Shown: in pieces, positions 1 through 5,287 of the stretch
Numbering within the stretch: position 1 is the first letter of the stretch
Layout of the letters: the number at the start of each line of letters is the position of its first letter
NCBI GenBank assembly: GCA_902481695.1
Contig: CABSXY010000107.1
Span: 1 to 6,675, forward strand
From: an uncultured Haemophilus sp.
Lineage (GTDB): Bacteria; Pseudomonadota; Gammaproteobacteria; Enterobacterales; Pasteurellaceae
DNA: 6,675 nucleotides
Direction of reading: 5' to 3'
Position numbers and translations under genes: made by a program
Notes under the pieces: generated by a model
Database searches by the model: none
Told to the model about the DNA's origin: nothing
What the model saw: only the letters and a program-made list of their open reading frames with translations

Positions 1-2018
1 ATACCACCTACACCAGAGCCCACTACTTTCACTTTCACTTCATCAGTAGAAAGATCTTGTAATGATTGAATAATTGCTTCCACAGAACCTTGTACGTCCG
101 CTTTCACAATGATGTTCAGTTCAGCCACATCACCTTCAGTCATATTGCTAAACATATTTTCAAGTTTCGCTTTTTGCTGACGAGCAAGTTTCACTTCACG
201 GAACTTACCTTGACGGTGTAATGCTACTTCACGTGCTTTTTTCTCATCACGCACTACGGTTGCTTCATCACCCGCTGCAGGTACGCCAGAAAGACCTAAC
301 ACCTCAACAGGAATAGATGGACCGGCTTCATCGATTTCTTTACCGTTTTCATCGCGCATTGCACGAACACGACCGTATTCAAAACCACAAAGTACGATAT
401 CACCTTTACGTAAAGTACCTGATTGAACAAGAATGGTTGCAACTGGACCACGACCTTTATCAAGGTAAGATTCAATTACTACACCACTTGCCATACCGTC
501 TTTTACAGCCGTTAATTCAAGTACTTCTGATTGAAGCAAGATGGCATCTAATAAGTCATCAACACCGGTACCTTTCTTCGCAGAAACAGGAACGAATTGT
601 ACATCACCACCGAATTTCTCAGAAATCACTTCGTGTTGAAGTAATTCTTGCTCTACGCGGTCTGGATTTGCTTCTGGTTTATCAATTTTGTTCACCGCAA
701 CCACTAAAGGCGCACCCGCTGCTTTCGCGTGTTGAATCGCTTCAATAGTTTGAGGCATCACACCATCATCTGCCGCAACAACAAGCACGACGATATCCGT
801 TGCTTTCGCACCACGTGCACGCATTGAGGTAAATGCGGCGTGTCCCGGCGTATCTAAGAAGGTGATCATTTTGCCGTCATCCATTTCTACGTGGTACGCA
901 CCGATGTGCTGAGTAATACCACCCGCCTCACCGGCAGCAACTTTCGCTTTACGAATGTAATCAAGCAATGAAGTTTTACCATGGTCAACGTGACCCATAA
1001 TGGTCACAACCGGTGCACGAGTTACTTTTTCTGCGTTAACATCACGATCGCCTAATACTTCTTCTTCAAGTTCATTTTCATTACGAAGAATCACTTTGTG
1101 ACCTAATTCTTCAGCCACTAATTGTGCCGTTTCTTGGTCAAGCACTTGGTTAATGGTTACCATTTCGCCCATCTTCATCATAGCTTTGATGATTTCAGTC
1201 GCTTTGGTTGCCATTTTGTTTGCTAATTCCGCAACGGTAATTGTTTCACCAATAACAACATCTTGTTTCACAACCTGAACAGGTTTTGTGAAGGCTTGTT
1301 GTAATGCTGCACCTTTCTTACCATTTTTACCTTTACCGAATTTACCGTCTTTTTGATTTTTACGGTTAGATTCGCGCTCATTTTTATTGCCGCCTTTCAC
1401 GTCATCGCGTTCTTTTTTCGCTTTAGCCACTTTATTTTTGCCGCGACCACGATTTTCATTACGACGTTCTTCTTCGTCTTCCGCTTCTAAAGCATAACGA
1501 GAGCTTAAATTGTAATCGGTATAATCTTCTGATGCGCTTTCATTGCTTGACGTATCCGATTCAGCATAACGTTTAGCATCTTCAGCTGCTTTACGCGCTT
1601 GCTCTTCTGCTTTTTGGCGAGCCAGCTCTTCCGCTTTGCGACGAAGTTCTGCTTCTTCCGCTTTACGTTTTTCTTTTTCTGGATCAACAGATTTAGGTTT
1701 ATTTTCAACCGCACTTTGTGCTGGTTTCGCTGCCTTTTCTGCTTCAACCTTCGCTTTTTCTGCTGCAGCTTTTTCAGCAGCTAAACGTGCTTTTTCTTCT
1801 GCCGCTTTCTTTTCTGCTTCTTGCTGTGCTTTTAATTTTGCTGCTTCTTCCGCTTTTTTAGCGGCATCTGTTGGTACAGTACGTTTTTTACGTACTTCAA
1901 CTTGTACCGCTTTTGCTTTACCACCAGCAGTTGTGCTGCTTACGGTTGTTTTTGTTCTGCGTTGAATACTTAGTTTTTTCGGTGCATTCGCATCCGCATT
2001 TTTTACATCTTCAGTCAT
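1..2018 (-). CDS. infB: Translation initiation factor IF-2, 5' part (C-terminus outside window)
   Basis: IF-2 is the ribosome-dependent GTPase that places fMet-tRNA in the 30S P site and promotes subunit joining. The frame is open from ATG (2016-2018) to the left edge, giving the first 672 residues; from the usual Haemophilus length roughly 160 residues are missing (end of domain III and the fMet-binding C2 domain). The N-terminus resembles E. coli IF2 from about residue 50 on (KKLSIQRRTKTTVS, then VQVEVRKKRT), so the first E. coli subdomain is absent. Residues ~50-170 are a highly charged Ala/Glu/Lys helical segment, followed by a basic linker with RGRGK, an IF2_N domain around 255-315, and the G domain: G1 GHVDHGKT (342-349), G3 DTPGH (389-393), G4 NKID (443-446), G5 SAK (479-481). 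The domain II beta barrel follows. No ATG lies between codons 1 and 269, so a short isoform from an internal ATG is unlikely. Last gene of the rimP-nusA-infB operon seen here. Identity is certain. Confidence 0.98.
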   Translation of the reverse strand, partial: MTEDVKNADANAPKKLSIQRRTKTTVSSTTAGGKAKAVQVEVRKKRTVPTDAAKKAEEAAKLKAQQEAEKKAAEEKARLAAEKAAAEKAKVEAEKAAKPAQSAVENKPKSVDPEKEKRKAEEAELRRKAEELARQKAEEQARKAAEDAKRYAESDTSSNESASEDYTDYNLSSRYALEAEDEEERRNENRGRGKNKVAKAKKERDDVKGGNKNERESNRKNQKDGKFGKGKNGKKGAALQQAFTKPVQVVKQDVVIGETITVAELANKMATKATEIIKAMMKMGEMVTINQVLDQETAQLVAEELGHKVILRNENELEEEVLGDRDVNAEKVTRAPVVTIMGHVDHGKTSLLDYIRKAKVAAGEAGGITQHIGAYHVEMDDGKMITFLDTPGHAAFTSMRARGAKATDIVVLVVAADDGVMPQTIEAIQHAKAAGAPLVVAVNKIDKPEANPDRVEQELLQHEVISEKFGGDVQFVPVSAKKGTGVDDLLDAILLQSEVLELTAVKDGMASGVVIESYLDKGRGPVATILVQSGTLRKGDIVLCGFEYGRVRAMRDENGKEIDEAGPSIPVEVLGLSGVPAAGDEATVVRDEKKAREVALHRQGKFREVKLARQQKAKLENMFSNMTEGDVAELNIIVKADVQGSVEAIIQSLQDLSTDEVKVKVVGSGVGG
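1708..1716 (-). other. DNA uptake signal sequence (Haemophilus type) within infB
   Basis: A perfect AAGTGCGGT core on the minus strand. It is read as codons for Ser102-Ala103-Val104 of IF2, in the variable charged N-terminal region where sequence is least constrained. Such sites direct uptake of related DNA during natural transformation in Haemophilus. Confidence 0.85.
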
Positions 2019-2025
2019 TATTAAA

Positions 2026-2032
2026 CTCCTTA
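2026..2032 (-). promoter_or_regulatory. infB ribosome binding site fused to the nusA stop codon
   Basis: Read on the minus strand, TAAGGAG combines the nusA stop codon TAA with GGAG and is a seven-base match to the anti-Shine-Dalgarno sequence of 16S rRNA. A 7-nt spacer (TTTAATA) leads to the infB ATG. This fixes the infB start and suggests that ribosomes ending nusA can re-initiate on infB (inference). Confidence 0.85.
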
Positions 2033-3517
2033 CTCTTCGCTAAACCAGCAAATATTACGCGCAGCCATAATAAAGTCAGCGGCTTGCTCTGCGGTTAATT
2101 CTTCGATATCAGCTAAATCATCTACACCTTGCTCTGCAAGCTCTTCAAGCGTAGTAATTTGTTTTTCAGCTAATTTAAAGGCAATGTGACGATTCATCCC
2201 CTCAAGATTTAATAAACGATCTTCAATATTCGCTTTTTTCAAGGCTTCTTCTTCAGCTGCTGCAGCTGCAGTAATGGCATCTTTTGCGCGACCTTGTAAC
2301 TCTTCGATAAGATCTTCATCTTCTAAACCATCAATTGCAGTCAGTTCACTCACAGGAACATAAGCTACCTCTTCTAAAGAAGTAAAGCCTTCATCTACTA
2401 AGATTTGAGCAAACTCTTCATCAAGACCTAATTTATCCATGAATAAATTTAATACTTTGGTATCTTCTGCTTGATGTTTTTCATTTAATTGTTCGGTAGT
2501 CATGACATTTAATGTCCAACCGGTTAATTGTGTCGCTAAACGTACATTTTGACCGTTACGACCAATTGCTTGTGCTAAGTTGTCAGCATTAACCGCAATA
2601 TCCATTGAGTGATTATCTTCATCCACAATGATTGATGTTACATCAGCTGGCGCCATTGCATTGATCACATATTGTGCTGGATTATCATCCCAAAGTACGA
2701 TATCCACACGTTCGCCACCTAACTCGTTGGTAATCGCTTGAACACGTGCACCACGCATACCCACACATGCACCAACTGGGTCAATACGTTTATCATTAGA
2801 TTTCACCGCAATTTTCGCGCGAGAACCTGGATCACGTGCCGCACCACGGATTTCAAGCATTTCTTCACCGATTTCTGGTACTTCAATACGGAATAACTCG
2901 ATTAACATTTCAGGTTTTGCACGAGTCACAAATAATTGTGCGGTTTTGCTTTCTGGATTCACTTTATAAAGCACCCCTCGAACACGATCGCCAGGACGGA
3001 AGTTTTCACGTGGAAGCATATCTTCACGCATAATCACGGCTTCAGCTTTATTGCCTAAATCTAAAATGATGCTTTCACGATTTACTTTTTTCACCGTACC
3101 CGTAACAATTTTGCCTTCTTCAGAACGGAATTGCTCAACCACTTTTGCACGTTCTGCTTCACGGATTTTAGTGCTGATTACTTGGCGAGCAGTTTGCATT
3201 GCAATACGGTCAAATGCGATAGACTCAATTTGATCTTCGACATAATCACCGATTTGAATATTAGGGTCTTCAAATTGTGCCGCTTCTAATGTAATTTCTT
3301 TTGTTGGCACTTTAACTTCATCAACAACTAACCAGCGACGGAATGTATCAAACTCTCCTGTTTTGGTGTTGATAGACACACGAATATCGGTTTCATAGTC
3401 ATATTTTTTCTTCGTTGAAAGCGCAATCGCACTCTCTAACGCTTCAAAAATCTTTTCACGTGGTAATAACTTCTCGTTAGATACTGCTTCAGCAGCTAAC
3501 AAAATCTCTTTACTCAT
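2030..3517 (-). CDS. nusA: Transcription termination/antitermination factor NusA
   Basis: NusA binds RNA polymerase, promotes pausing and intrinsic termination, and joins antitermination complexes on rRNA and, in phage-infected cells, phage transcripts. The 495-residue product has exactly the E. coli length. Visible domains in order: RNA polymerase-binding N-terminal domain (1 to ~125), S1 domain (~132-200, with GTVKKV and ILDLG), KH1 (~205-275, GMRG loop 253-256), KH2 (~280-348, GRNG loop 319-322), and two acidic helix-hairpin-helix repeats, AR1 (~360-415) and AR2 (~435-490), with an Ala/Glu linker between. The two AR repeats are typical of gamma- and some other proteobacteria; AR2 contacts the RNA polymerase alpha C-terminal domain in E. 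coli. The start ATG has AAGGAG 10 nt upstream. It lies 15 nt after rimP and 11 nt before infB, so the three are one operon. Nothing appears broken. Confidence 0.98.
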   Translation of the reverse strand: MSKEILLAAEAVSNEKLLPREKIFEALESAIALSTKKKYDYETDIRVSINTKTGEFDTFRRWLVVDEVKVPTKEITLEAAQFEDPNIQIGDYVEDQIESIAFDRIAMQTARQVISTKIREAERAKVVEQFRSEEGKIVTGTVKKVNRESIILDLGNKAEAVIMREDMLPRENFRPGDRVRGVLYKVNPESKTAQLFVTRAKPEMLIELFRIEVPEIGEEMLEIRGAARDPGSRAKIAVKSNDKRIDPVGACVGMRGARVQAITNELGGERVDIVLWDDNPAQYVINAMAPADVTSIIVDEDNHSMDIAVNADNLAQAIGRNGQNVRLATQLTGWTLNVMTTEQLNEKHQAEDTKVLNLFMDKLGLDEEFAQILVDEGFTSLEEVAYVPVSELTAIDGLEDEDLIEELQGRAKDAITAAAAAEEEALKKANIEDRLLNLEGMNRHIAFKLAEKQITTLEELAEQGVDDLADIEELTAEQAADFIMAARNICWFSEE

Positions 3518-3527
3518 TTTCCTTTTT

Positions 3528-3533
3528 CTCCTT
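3528..3533 (-). promoter_or_regulatory. nusA ribosome binding site abutting the rimP stop
   Basis: AAGGAG on the minus strand, 10 nt before the nusA ATG. Its first base is the last base of the rimP TAA stop codon. A second purine run, AAGGA, lies only 2 nt from the ATG and is too close to serve. Confidence 0.75.
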
Positions 3534-3988
3534 TAAAATTTTGCGATTACATTGGCTTTTTGAATGTTGCCAAAAATAAGAACTTGTTCCTGACCATCAA
3601 CAATAAGTGTCAACATGTCATTTTCAATTTTTTCCAATTTACCCTGCCATTTACGGCGATCTAAAACAGGAATACGTAAATGCACTGCGATATCCTCGCC
3701 CACATAACGTTGGAATTGTTCAAGCGTAAATAGTGGACGATCAAGACCTGGTGATGACACTTCGAGGTTATATTTATCCGCAATTGGATCTTCTACGTCT
3801 AAAATCGCGCTCACTTGACGACTTACATCAGCACAATCATCAACGCCTACGCCACCGTCTTTATCAATGAATAAACGCACGGTCATAAAACGACCTGCAC
3901 GTTGGCATTCAATCCCCCAAAGTTCACAGCCTAAGTCTTCTACTGCACCTTGAAGCATCTCTTGCAATTTTTGTTCTAATGTTGCCAA
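3533..3988 (-). CDS. rimP: Ribosome maturation factor RimP
   Basis: RimP is a cytoplasmic assembly factor for the 30S ribosomal subunit. The 151-residue product has the family's usual length. The N-terminal alpha/beta domain (to about residue 85) ends in the family signature LEVSSPGLDRPLF (75-87), and the C-terminal SH3-like barrel carries the RRKWQGKL stretch and the closing NIQKAN. The start codon is TTG (3986-3988): AGGAG lies 6 nt upstream, an in-frame TAG stands four codons before the TTG, and the MATLEQKL start lines up with the E. coli STLEQKL start, so no upstream ATG or GTG is possible. It is the first protein gene after tRNA-fMet and its leader carries a terminator-like hairpin. The gene joins 30S assembly to NusA and IF2 in one transcript, as in E. 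coli. Confidence 0.96.
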   Translation of the reverse strand: MATLEQKLQEMLQGAVEDLGCELWGIECQRAGRFMTVRLFIDKDGGVGVDDCADVSRQVSAILDVEDPIADKYNLEVSSPGLDRPLFTLEQFQRYVGEDIAVHLRIPVLDRRKWQGKLEKIENDMLTLIVDGQEQVLIFGNIQKANVIAKF

Positions 3989-3994
3989 TTTTTG

Positions 3995-3999
3995 CTCCT
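3995..3999 (-). promoter_or_regulatory. rimP ribosome binding site selecting a TTG start
   Basis: AGGAG on the minus strand with the 6-nt spacer CAAAAA before TTG. An in-frame TAG overlaps it on the upstream side, so this site decides the start of rimP. Confidence 0.8.
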
Positions 4000-4018
4000 A
4001 ATCTTAAAATTCAGACAT

Positions 4019-4054
4019 AAAAAAAGGGTTAGGTTCATCAATGAACCTAAGCCC
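4019..4054 (-). terminator. Intrinsic terminator / putative attenuator in the rimP leader
   Basis: On the minus strand the RNA reads GGG, a bulged C, TTAGGTTCAT, TG, ATGAACCTAA, CCC and then seven T residues (4019-4025). The hairpin has 12 or 13 pairs with one bulge and a tiny loop, followed by a perfect U-tract: a strong intrinsic terminator. It lies only 30 nt before the rimP start and after the tRNA's own terminator. I see no convincing promoter between it and rimP, so transcription of rimP-nusA-infB seems to require read-through. Attenuation is my inference. Confidence 0.8.
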
Positions 4055-4074
4055 AGTTTCTAAATTTCTCGTAC

Positions 4075-4103
4075 AAAAAAACCCCAAATTTGGGGTTCTT
4101 TTT
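4075..4103 (-). terminator. Intrinsic terminator downstream of tRNA-fMet
   Basis: An 18-bp perfect palindrome (AACCCCAAATTTGGGGTT, 4080-4097) folds into a hairpin. On the minus strand it is followed by seven T residues (4075-4081), giving an intrinsic terminator 20 nt after the tRNA CCA end. On the plus strand it is followed by CTTTTT, so it may act weakly in that direction too. Confidence 0.85.
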
Positions 4104-4117
4104 ACTGAACTTGTTAT

Positions 4118-4194
4118 TGGTTGCGGGGGCCGGATTTGAACCGACGGCCTTCGGGTTATGAGCCCGACGAGCTACCAAGCTGCTCCACCCCGCG
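4118..4194 (-). tRNA. Initiator tRNA-fMet, anticodon CAT
   Basis: This 77-nt gene supplies the formylmethionine initiator tRNA. On the minus strand the acceptor arm starts CGCGGGG and ends CCCCGCA followed by A and an encoded CCA (4118-4120). The first base C faces A72, so the C1-A72 mismatch of bacterial initiators is present. The anticodon stem has the three consecutive G-C pairs (GGG/CCC) that direct P-site binding, and the anticodon CAT is at 4158-4160. The T arm GTTCAAATCC is intact. The gene is almost identical to the E. coli initiator tRNAs and, as with metY there, stands in front of rimP-nusA-infB, whose IF2 product binds this very tRNA. Its promoter lies directly upstream and a terminator directly downstream. 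Confidence 0.98.
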
Positions 4195-4211
4195 TCCGAA
4201 ATATGCGGTGT

Positions 4212-4239
4212 ATTATAGTGATCTAAATCAAAAGATCAA
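4212..4239 (-). promoter_or_regulatory. sigma70-type promoter of tRNA-fMet and probably rimP-nusA-infB
   Basis: On the minus strand, -35 TTGATC (4234-4239, 4 of 6), a 16-bp spacer, and a perfect -10 TATAAT (4212-4217). Transcription would start 10-12 nt before the mature tRNA. The region just after the -10 (ACACCGC) is G/C-richer than its surroundings, as is common in stringently controlled stable-RNA promoters (inference). It is the only strong promoter I see for the operon. Confidence 0.85.
4217..4232. promoter_or_regulatory. CRP/FNR-like palindrome inside the tRNA-fMet promoter
   Basis: AGTGATCTAAATCAAA matches the CRP consensus TGTGATCTAGATCACA at 13 of 16 positions by eye. The inner part, GTGAT-N4-ATCAA (4218-4231), is also one base from the FNR consensus. 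It fills the spacer between the -35 and -10, where a bound protein would be expected to repress. Function is inferred from sequence match only. Confidence 0.4.
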
Positions 4240-4279
4240 GCGATTTCTGCTAATTTTCTTGAAAACGTAAGATTTTTTG

Positions 4280-4288
4280 ACCGCTCTT
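4280..4288 (-). other. Degenerate DNA uptake signal sequence
   Basis: On the minus strand AAGAGCGGT differs from the Haemophilus uptake core AAGTGCGGT by one base and is followed by CAAAAAATC, the A-rich flank typical of real uptake sites. It lies between the small lipoprotein gene and the tRNA promoter, and is likely a decayed site. Confidence 0.5.
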
Positions 4289-4308
4289 TGCTTTATCCAA
4301 AGTCAGAA

Positions 4309-4437
4309 TTAGAATCCAAAGCCAGTGCCCAGACCAACACCAACGCCCACACCATTACTGCCGCCGCCAGCACCTACACCAACAGAACAAGCACTCACTA
4401 AAGCACTTAATACAGCCACTAAGAATAATTTTTTCAT
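4309..4437 (-). CDS. Small glycine-rich lipoprotein, 42 residues, function unknown
   Basis: The 42-residue product begins MKKLFLVAVLSALVSAC: a short basic start, a hydrophobic core and a lipobox (LVSA-C) with the acylated cysteine at residue 17. Cleavage by signal peptidase II would leave a 26-residue lipopeptide with 12 glycines, mostly alternating with hydrophobic residues (GVGVGVGLGTGFGF at the end). The residue after Cys is Ser, which in enteric bacteria favours export to the outer membrane. The ATG is preceded by AAGGA with a 6-nt spacer, which supports real translation. It resembles in style other tiny proteobacterial lipoproteins such as entericidins, but I recognise no family and assign no function. 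It is on the same strand as the tRNA operon downstream with no clear terminator between, and is divergent from the DUF1439 gene. Its leader carries nested inverted repeats. Confidence 0.75.
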   Translation of the reverse strand: MKKLFLVAVLSALVSACSVGVGAGGGSNGVGVGVGLGTGFGF

Positions 4438-4464
4438 AGATTTTCCTTTGTTAAATGTTCAAAT

Positions 4465-4512
4465 AACCGATAAACGGCCAATAAGTCCGTTCGTGCAATC
4501 GGTTTGAACGGA
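4465..4512 (-). repeat. Nested, mutually exclusive inverted repeats upstream of the small lipoprotein
   Basis: Plus-strand AACCGAT (4465-4471) pairs with ATCGGTT (4498-4504), and inside it AACGG (4473-4477) pairs with CCGTT (4487-4491). The same CCGTT, as TCCGTTC (4486-4492), can instead pair with GAACGGA (4506-4512). The two folds exclude each other. They would lie in the leader of the lipoprotein mRNA if transcription starts near 4514, as a weak -10-like TATTAT (minus strand, 4521-4526, no good -35) would suggest. The pairs could equally be protein-binding operators. Confidence 0.5.
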
Positions 4513-4569
4513 AGTAAAAGATAATAAAACGACTTAATTTTTTCACATACGCTAACACATTTGTCTAAT

Positions 4570-4601
4570 AATTAATAGGACTAGACTGTTTTAATTAATA
4601 G
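4570..4601. repeat. Direct repeat AATTAATAG in the divergent intergenic region
   Basis: AATTAATAG occurs at 4570-4578 and 4593-4601, 23 bp apart, about two helical turns. GTCTA (4563-4567) and TAGAC (4582-4586) form a small inverted repeat around the first copy. The sequence is very AT-rich, so chance similarity is possible; a regulator-binding role is only a suggestion. Confidence 0.3.
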
Positions 4602-4631
4602 CAAGAATATTTTCTTTTATTAAAGTTTTTA

Positions 4632-4660
4632 TTGTGTCGTGAAAAGATAAGCGATACATT
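4632..4660 (+). promoter_or_regulatory. Possible promoter of the DUF1439 gene
   Basis: TTGTGT (4632-4637, 3 of 6 to the -35 consensus), a 17-bp spacer and TACATT (4655-4660, 4 of 6 to the -10 consensus), with AT-rich DNA upstream. This is the best-spaced pair before the gene, but it is weak and tentative. Confidence 0.3.
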
Positions 4661-4699
4661 CTACAAAATTTTTATTCTTTTTCAATCAAGGAGAAAAAT

Positions 4700-5260
4700 A
4701 TGCATTTTTTCAAAAAAGTGCTTACCGTACTGACATTAGGTTTCTTCACGCTATCTGTACAAGCTTCCCCTTTTAGCATCAGCGAGCAACAAATTAACCA
4801 GTACTTAAGTGAAAAAGGCACGATTAATGACAAACTCGGTATTCCAGGATTATTTTCTGTCGATTACGCACTGAAAGATTTGGTGACTCAAATCGGGCAA
4901 ACTGAAAGCAATCGTGTTGAAATGAGCGGTTTGGTTGATACGCTTATTCGTTTATCTGGTAAAACCTACCCAGCTAAATTGCATTTAACCTTTGATGCCG
5001 TTCCAGAGTATAACGCACAAGAAGGGGCGCTTTATTTAAAAAATCTACGAATTTTACGCTGGTCTGGCGAACCTAATAGTGTGATGGATCAACTCCAAGA
5101 TGTTATGCCGCTATTAAGTGATGGTGTTGCAGCATTATTAAGTCGGATGCCTGTTTACACTTTGGATGAAAGTGACATGAAACAAATGCTGATTAAGAAA
5201 TTCGCCAAAGAAATTAAAGTTGAGAAAGGTCGATTGGAATTAATTGGTGGAATGTTTTAA
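4700..5260 (+). CDS. YceB-like DUF1439 periplasmic protein
   Basis: The 186-residue product matches the DUF1439 family, typified by the E. coli lipoprotein YceB, in length and throughout its sequence: the ISEQQINQYL start of the mature domain, GIPGLFSVDYALKDLVTQIG (47-66), the GALYLKNL strand (109-116), and a C-terminal KKFAKEIKVEKGRLEL (166-181). The molecular function of the family is not established to my knowledge. A signal peptide covers residues 1-22, with probable signal peptidase I cleavage after VQA (20-22). Unlike E. coli YceB it has no lipobox and no cysteine anywhere, so it should be soluble in the periplasm instead of lipid-anchored. AAGGAG (4688-4693) six nt before ATG supports the start. 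The gene is transcribed alone, divergent from the small lipoprotein gene and convergent with the sensor kinase gene, with which it shares a terminator. Confidence 0.88.
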   Translation: MHFFKKVLTVLTLGFFTLSVQASPFSISEQQINQYLSEKGTINDKLGIPGLFSVDYALKDLVTQIGQTESNRVEMSGLVDTLIRLSGKTYPAKLHLTFDAVPEYNAQEGALYLKNLRILRWSGEPNSVMDQLQDVMPLLSDGVAALLSRMPVYTLDESDMKQMLIKKFAKEIKVEKGRLELIGGMF

Positions 5261-5261
5261 C

Positions 5262-5286
5262 AAAAGGGCGTATTAAACGCCCTTTT
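5262..5286. terminator. Bidirectional intrinsic terminator between DUF1439 and the kinase gene
   Basis: AAAAGGGCGT, a 5-nt loop ATTAA and ACGCCCTTTT form a 10-bp stem. On the plus strand it is followed by further T residues (to 5289), directly after the DUF1439 stop. On the minus strand its A-rich arm gives the U-run TTTTG, directly after the kinase stop. It serves both convergent genes. Confidence 0.9.
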
Positions 5287-5287
5287 T

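Noticed and set aside
317..748. Plus-strand open frame of 143 residues, rich in His, Leu and Gln
   Set aside because: It lies wholly inside infB on the opposite strand, over the conserved G domain, and has no ribosome site or recognisable family; it is a shadow of codon use.
1505..1747. Minus-strand Lys-rich 80-residue frame
   Set aside because: It is a different reading frame of the same low-complexity part of infB, without a separate ribosome site; the infB frame continues through it intact.
1636..1965. Plus-strand 109-residue Ala/Ser/Phe-rich frame, with overlapping frames at 1599-1784 and 1871-2098
   Set aside because: These are reverse-complement readings of the Ala/Glu/Lys repeats in the IF2 N-terminal segment; low complexity makes long open frames by chance.
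2799..2813. ACCGCAATT in nusA, one base from an uptake signal core
   Set aside because: The mismatch falls in the core, the site lies in a conserved coding stretch and is best explained by codon use.
2836..3233. Plus-strand open frames antisense to nusA
   Set aside because: Both sit opposite the conserved S1 and KH1 coding region, with no start signals; treated as shadows.
4289..4308. CTTTG/CAAAG short inverted repeat after the lipoprotein stop, considered as a terminator
   Set aside because: The stem is only five pairs, mostly A-T, and no U-tract follows it on the minus strand.
4325..4507. Plus-strand 60-residue frame with a Pro/Thr-rich start
   Set aside because: It is antisense to the glycine codons of the small lipoprotein, which has a lipobox and ribosome site in the opposite direction; this frame has neither.
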